Shown piece by piece: positions 14,124 to 15,030 of a DNA stretch of 15,030 nt. The stretch comes from an uncultured Collinsella sp. GTDB taxonomy: Bacteria; Actinomycetota; Coriobacteriia; Coriobacteriales; Coriobacteriaceae. The position numbers and the translations under genes are program-made. Every line of letters starts with the position of its first letter. Positions within the stretch are counted from its first letter, which is position 1. The stretch covers positions 1 to 15,030 of the forward strand of contig CAAFEX010000030.1 in the NCBI GenBank assembly GCA_900762015.1, read 5' to 3'. The notes beneath the pieces are model-generated. The model had not been told where the DNA came from, did not search any database, and saw only the letters and a program-made list of their open reading frames with translations.

Positions 14124-15030
14124 CTACTCCTTATCAAACGAAACGTCGGCGGCGGGAAGCTCGATCGTAAAGACCGAGCCGTGCGGGTCCGCCGCGGCAA
14201 CCTCTATGCTACCGCCATGCGCCAGCGCAATGGAGCGGCAAAGCGAAAGCCCCAGGCCCACACTGCGTCGGCTATCGGCCAAACCATGGTTGGCGGTGTA
14301 GAACGACTCAAAGATACGCTCGCGGTCCTCGGGAGCAATGCCCGGGCCGTCATCGGCCACCGAGCACGCCACGCGTCCATTGCCGGCGTCAATCGAGATC
14401 ACGATATGCGAGCCTGCGGGCGTGTAGGTAATGGCATTGTTCACCAGGTTTACCACCAGCTGCACCATCAGGCGCGCATCGACATTGACGAGCGCCGGCT
14501 CATCGCTCGCCACCACCTTAAGGTCGTGCTCGCGCACGGCCGGATTTACATGGCGCAGCGCCTCCTCGACGATATCGTCCATAAGCTCGAGCGTGGTCGA
14601 CAGATGCATGCCGCCGCCCTCGAGTTTGGTGATGGCGAGCAGGTTCTCGACGGTGGCGTTGAGCCACAGCGCATCCGAGCGAATGGATAGCAGCAGGCCG
14701 CGGCGCGTCTGGGCATCGAGCACCGCGGTGCCGGTCGAACCCTGATCGAGCAGCACGTCGGCATTACCCGAAATACTGGTAAGCGGCGTGCGCAGATCGT
14801 GCGAGATGGAGCGCAGCAGATTGGCGCGCAGCTGCTCATTTTTGGCAAGCACCGCCGCCTCCTCGCGGGCCTCCATGGCGCGGGCGCGATCGAGTGCCAG
14901 CTCGCCTTCGCTCACGATGGCATCGGCAAGTGTTCGCTCCTCGTGCGTCAGCACGTCGGGCTCGGCAACGATAGCCAGCACGCCCACCACCGAGGCGGGG
15001 TCGCCCGAGCGCGCGAAGCCGTCGCCTGTG
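14124..15030 (-). CDS. kdpD: KdpD-like sensor histidine kinase (3' part; runs off the right edge)
   Basis: This is the C-terminal 301 residues of a membrane sensor kinase that phosphorylates KdpE in response to K+ limitation or salt stress. The visible part starts inside a GAF-like segment (SVVGVLAIVAEPDVLTHEE). It then has a coiled linker and the dimerisation/phospho-acceptor H box ISHDLRTPLTS, with the histidine codon at 14799-14801. The HATPase domain follows, with N box NLVNNAITYTP, G1 VADDGPGIAPEDRERIFESF and G2 SVGLGLSLC. It ends 4 bases before kdpE. The N-terminal KdpD and Usp domains and the four membrane helices expected in KdpD lie outside the window and cannot be checked. The adjacent KdpE-like regulator makes the assignment likely. 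Confidence 0.88.
   Translation of the reverse strand, partial: TGDGFARSGDPASVVGVLAIVAEPDVLTHEERTLADAIVSEGELALDRARAMEAREEAAVLAKNEQLRANLLRSISHDLRTPLTSISGNADVLLDQGSTGTAVLDAQTRRGLLLSIRSDALWLNATVENLLAITKLEGGGMHLSTTLELMDDIVEEALRHVNPAVREHDLKVVASDEPALVNVDARLMVQLVVNLVNNAITYTPAGSHIVISIDAGNGRVACSVADDGPGIAPEDRERIFESFYTANHGLADSRRSVGLGLSLCRSIALAHGGSIEVAAADPHGSVFTIELPAADVSFDKE

Overview
The window looks like chromosomal DNA of a high-GC Gram-positive anaerobe. My best guess is Coriobacteriia (Collinsella or a close relative). The reasons are Gram-positive-type AAGGAG ribosome sites, high third-position GC, a fused RlmL/RlmK methyltransferase, a KdpD/KdpE pair and a mannose-family PTS locus. This taxonomic guess is inference from gene content, not a database match. 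I see no rRNA, tRNA, CRISPR array, transposase or integrase.

Layout. (1) 1-875: a DeoR-family regulator on the + strand, closed by a perfect 17-bp terminator stem. (2) 877 to about 1205, - strand: the decayed C-terminal remnant of a Cof-type HAD phosphatase, with an apparent frameshift and a stop. (3) 1231-8258, - strand: a sugar-catabolic cluster. In transcription order it is MFS transporter, class II ketose-bisphosphate aldolase, PTS EIIA, EIIB, EIIC, EIID, aldo/keto reductase and an HSL-type alpha/beta hydrolase, ending in a 12-bp stem-loop. (4) 8259-8558: a divergent control region with several dyads and repeated TGAAACA-type half-sites. (5) 8559-10299, + strand: an RpiR-type regulator with a SIS domain and an intact HAD sugar-phosphatase-like gene. 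(6) 10300-10752: a previously uncalled 49-residue membrane peptide on the - strand (10352-10501), hairpins, and the rlmKL promoter region with a 14-bp near-repeat. (7) 10753-13311: rlmKL on the + strand. (8) 13314-13382: a long nested inverted repeat between convergent genes. (9) 13406-15030, - strand: kdpE and the 3' part of kdpD, which runs off the right edge.

How the parts may work together. The four PTS proteins should import and phosphorylate a hexose-like or amino-sugar-like substrate. The aldolase should cleave a ketose-(bis)phosphate. The reductase and esterase are co-directional and tightly spaced, which suggests they trim or reduce an acylated or carbonyl-containing form of the substrate or product. 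The RpiR protein would sense a sugar phosphate through its SIS domain and act on the divergent control region, and the HAD protein could relieve sugar-phosphate stress. The substrate cannot be read from sequence alone.

The most notable observations are these: the catabolic cluster abuts a broken HAD gene; the N-terminal (RlmL) methyltransferase half of RlmKL lacks recognisable catalytic motifs while the RlmK half is intact; the aldolase has altered active-site loops; EIIA and EIIC share an acidic-FF tail; and there is an overlooked small membrane protein.
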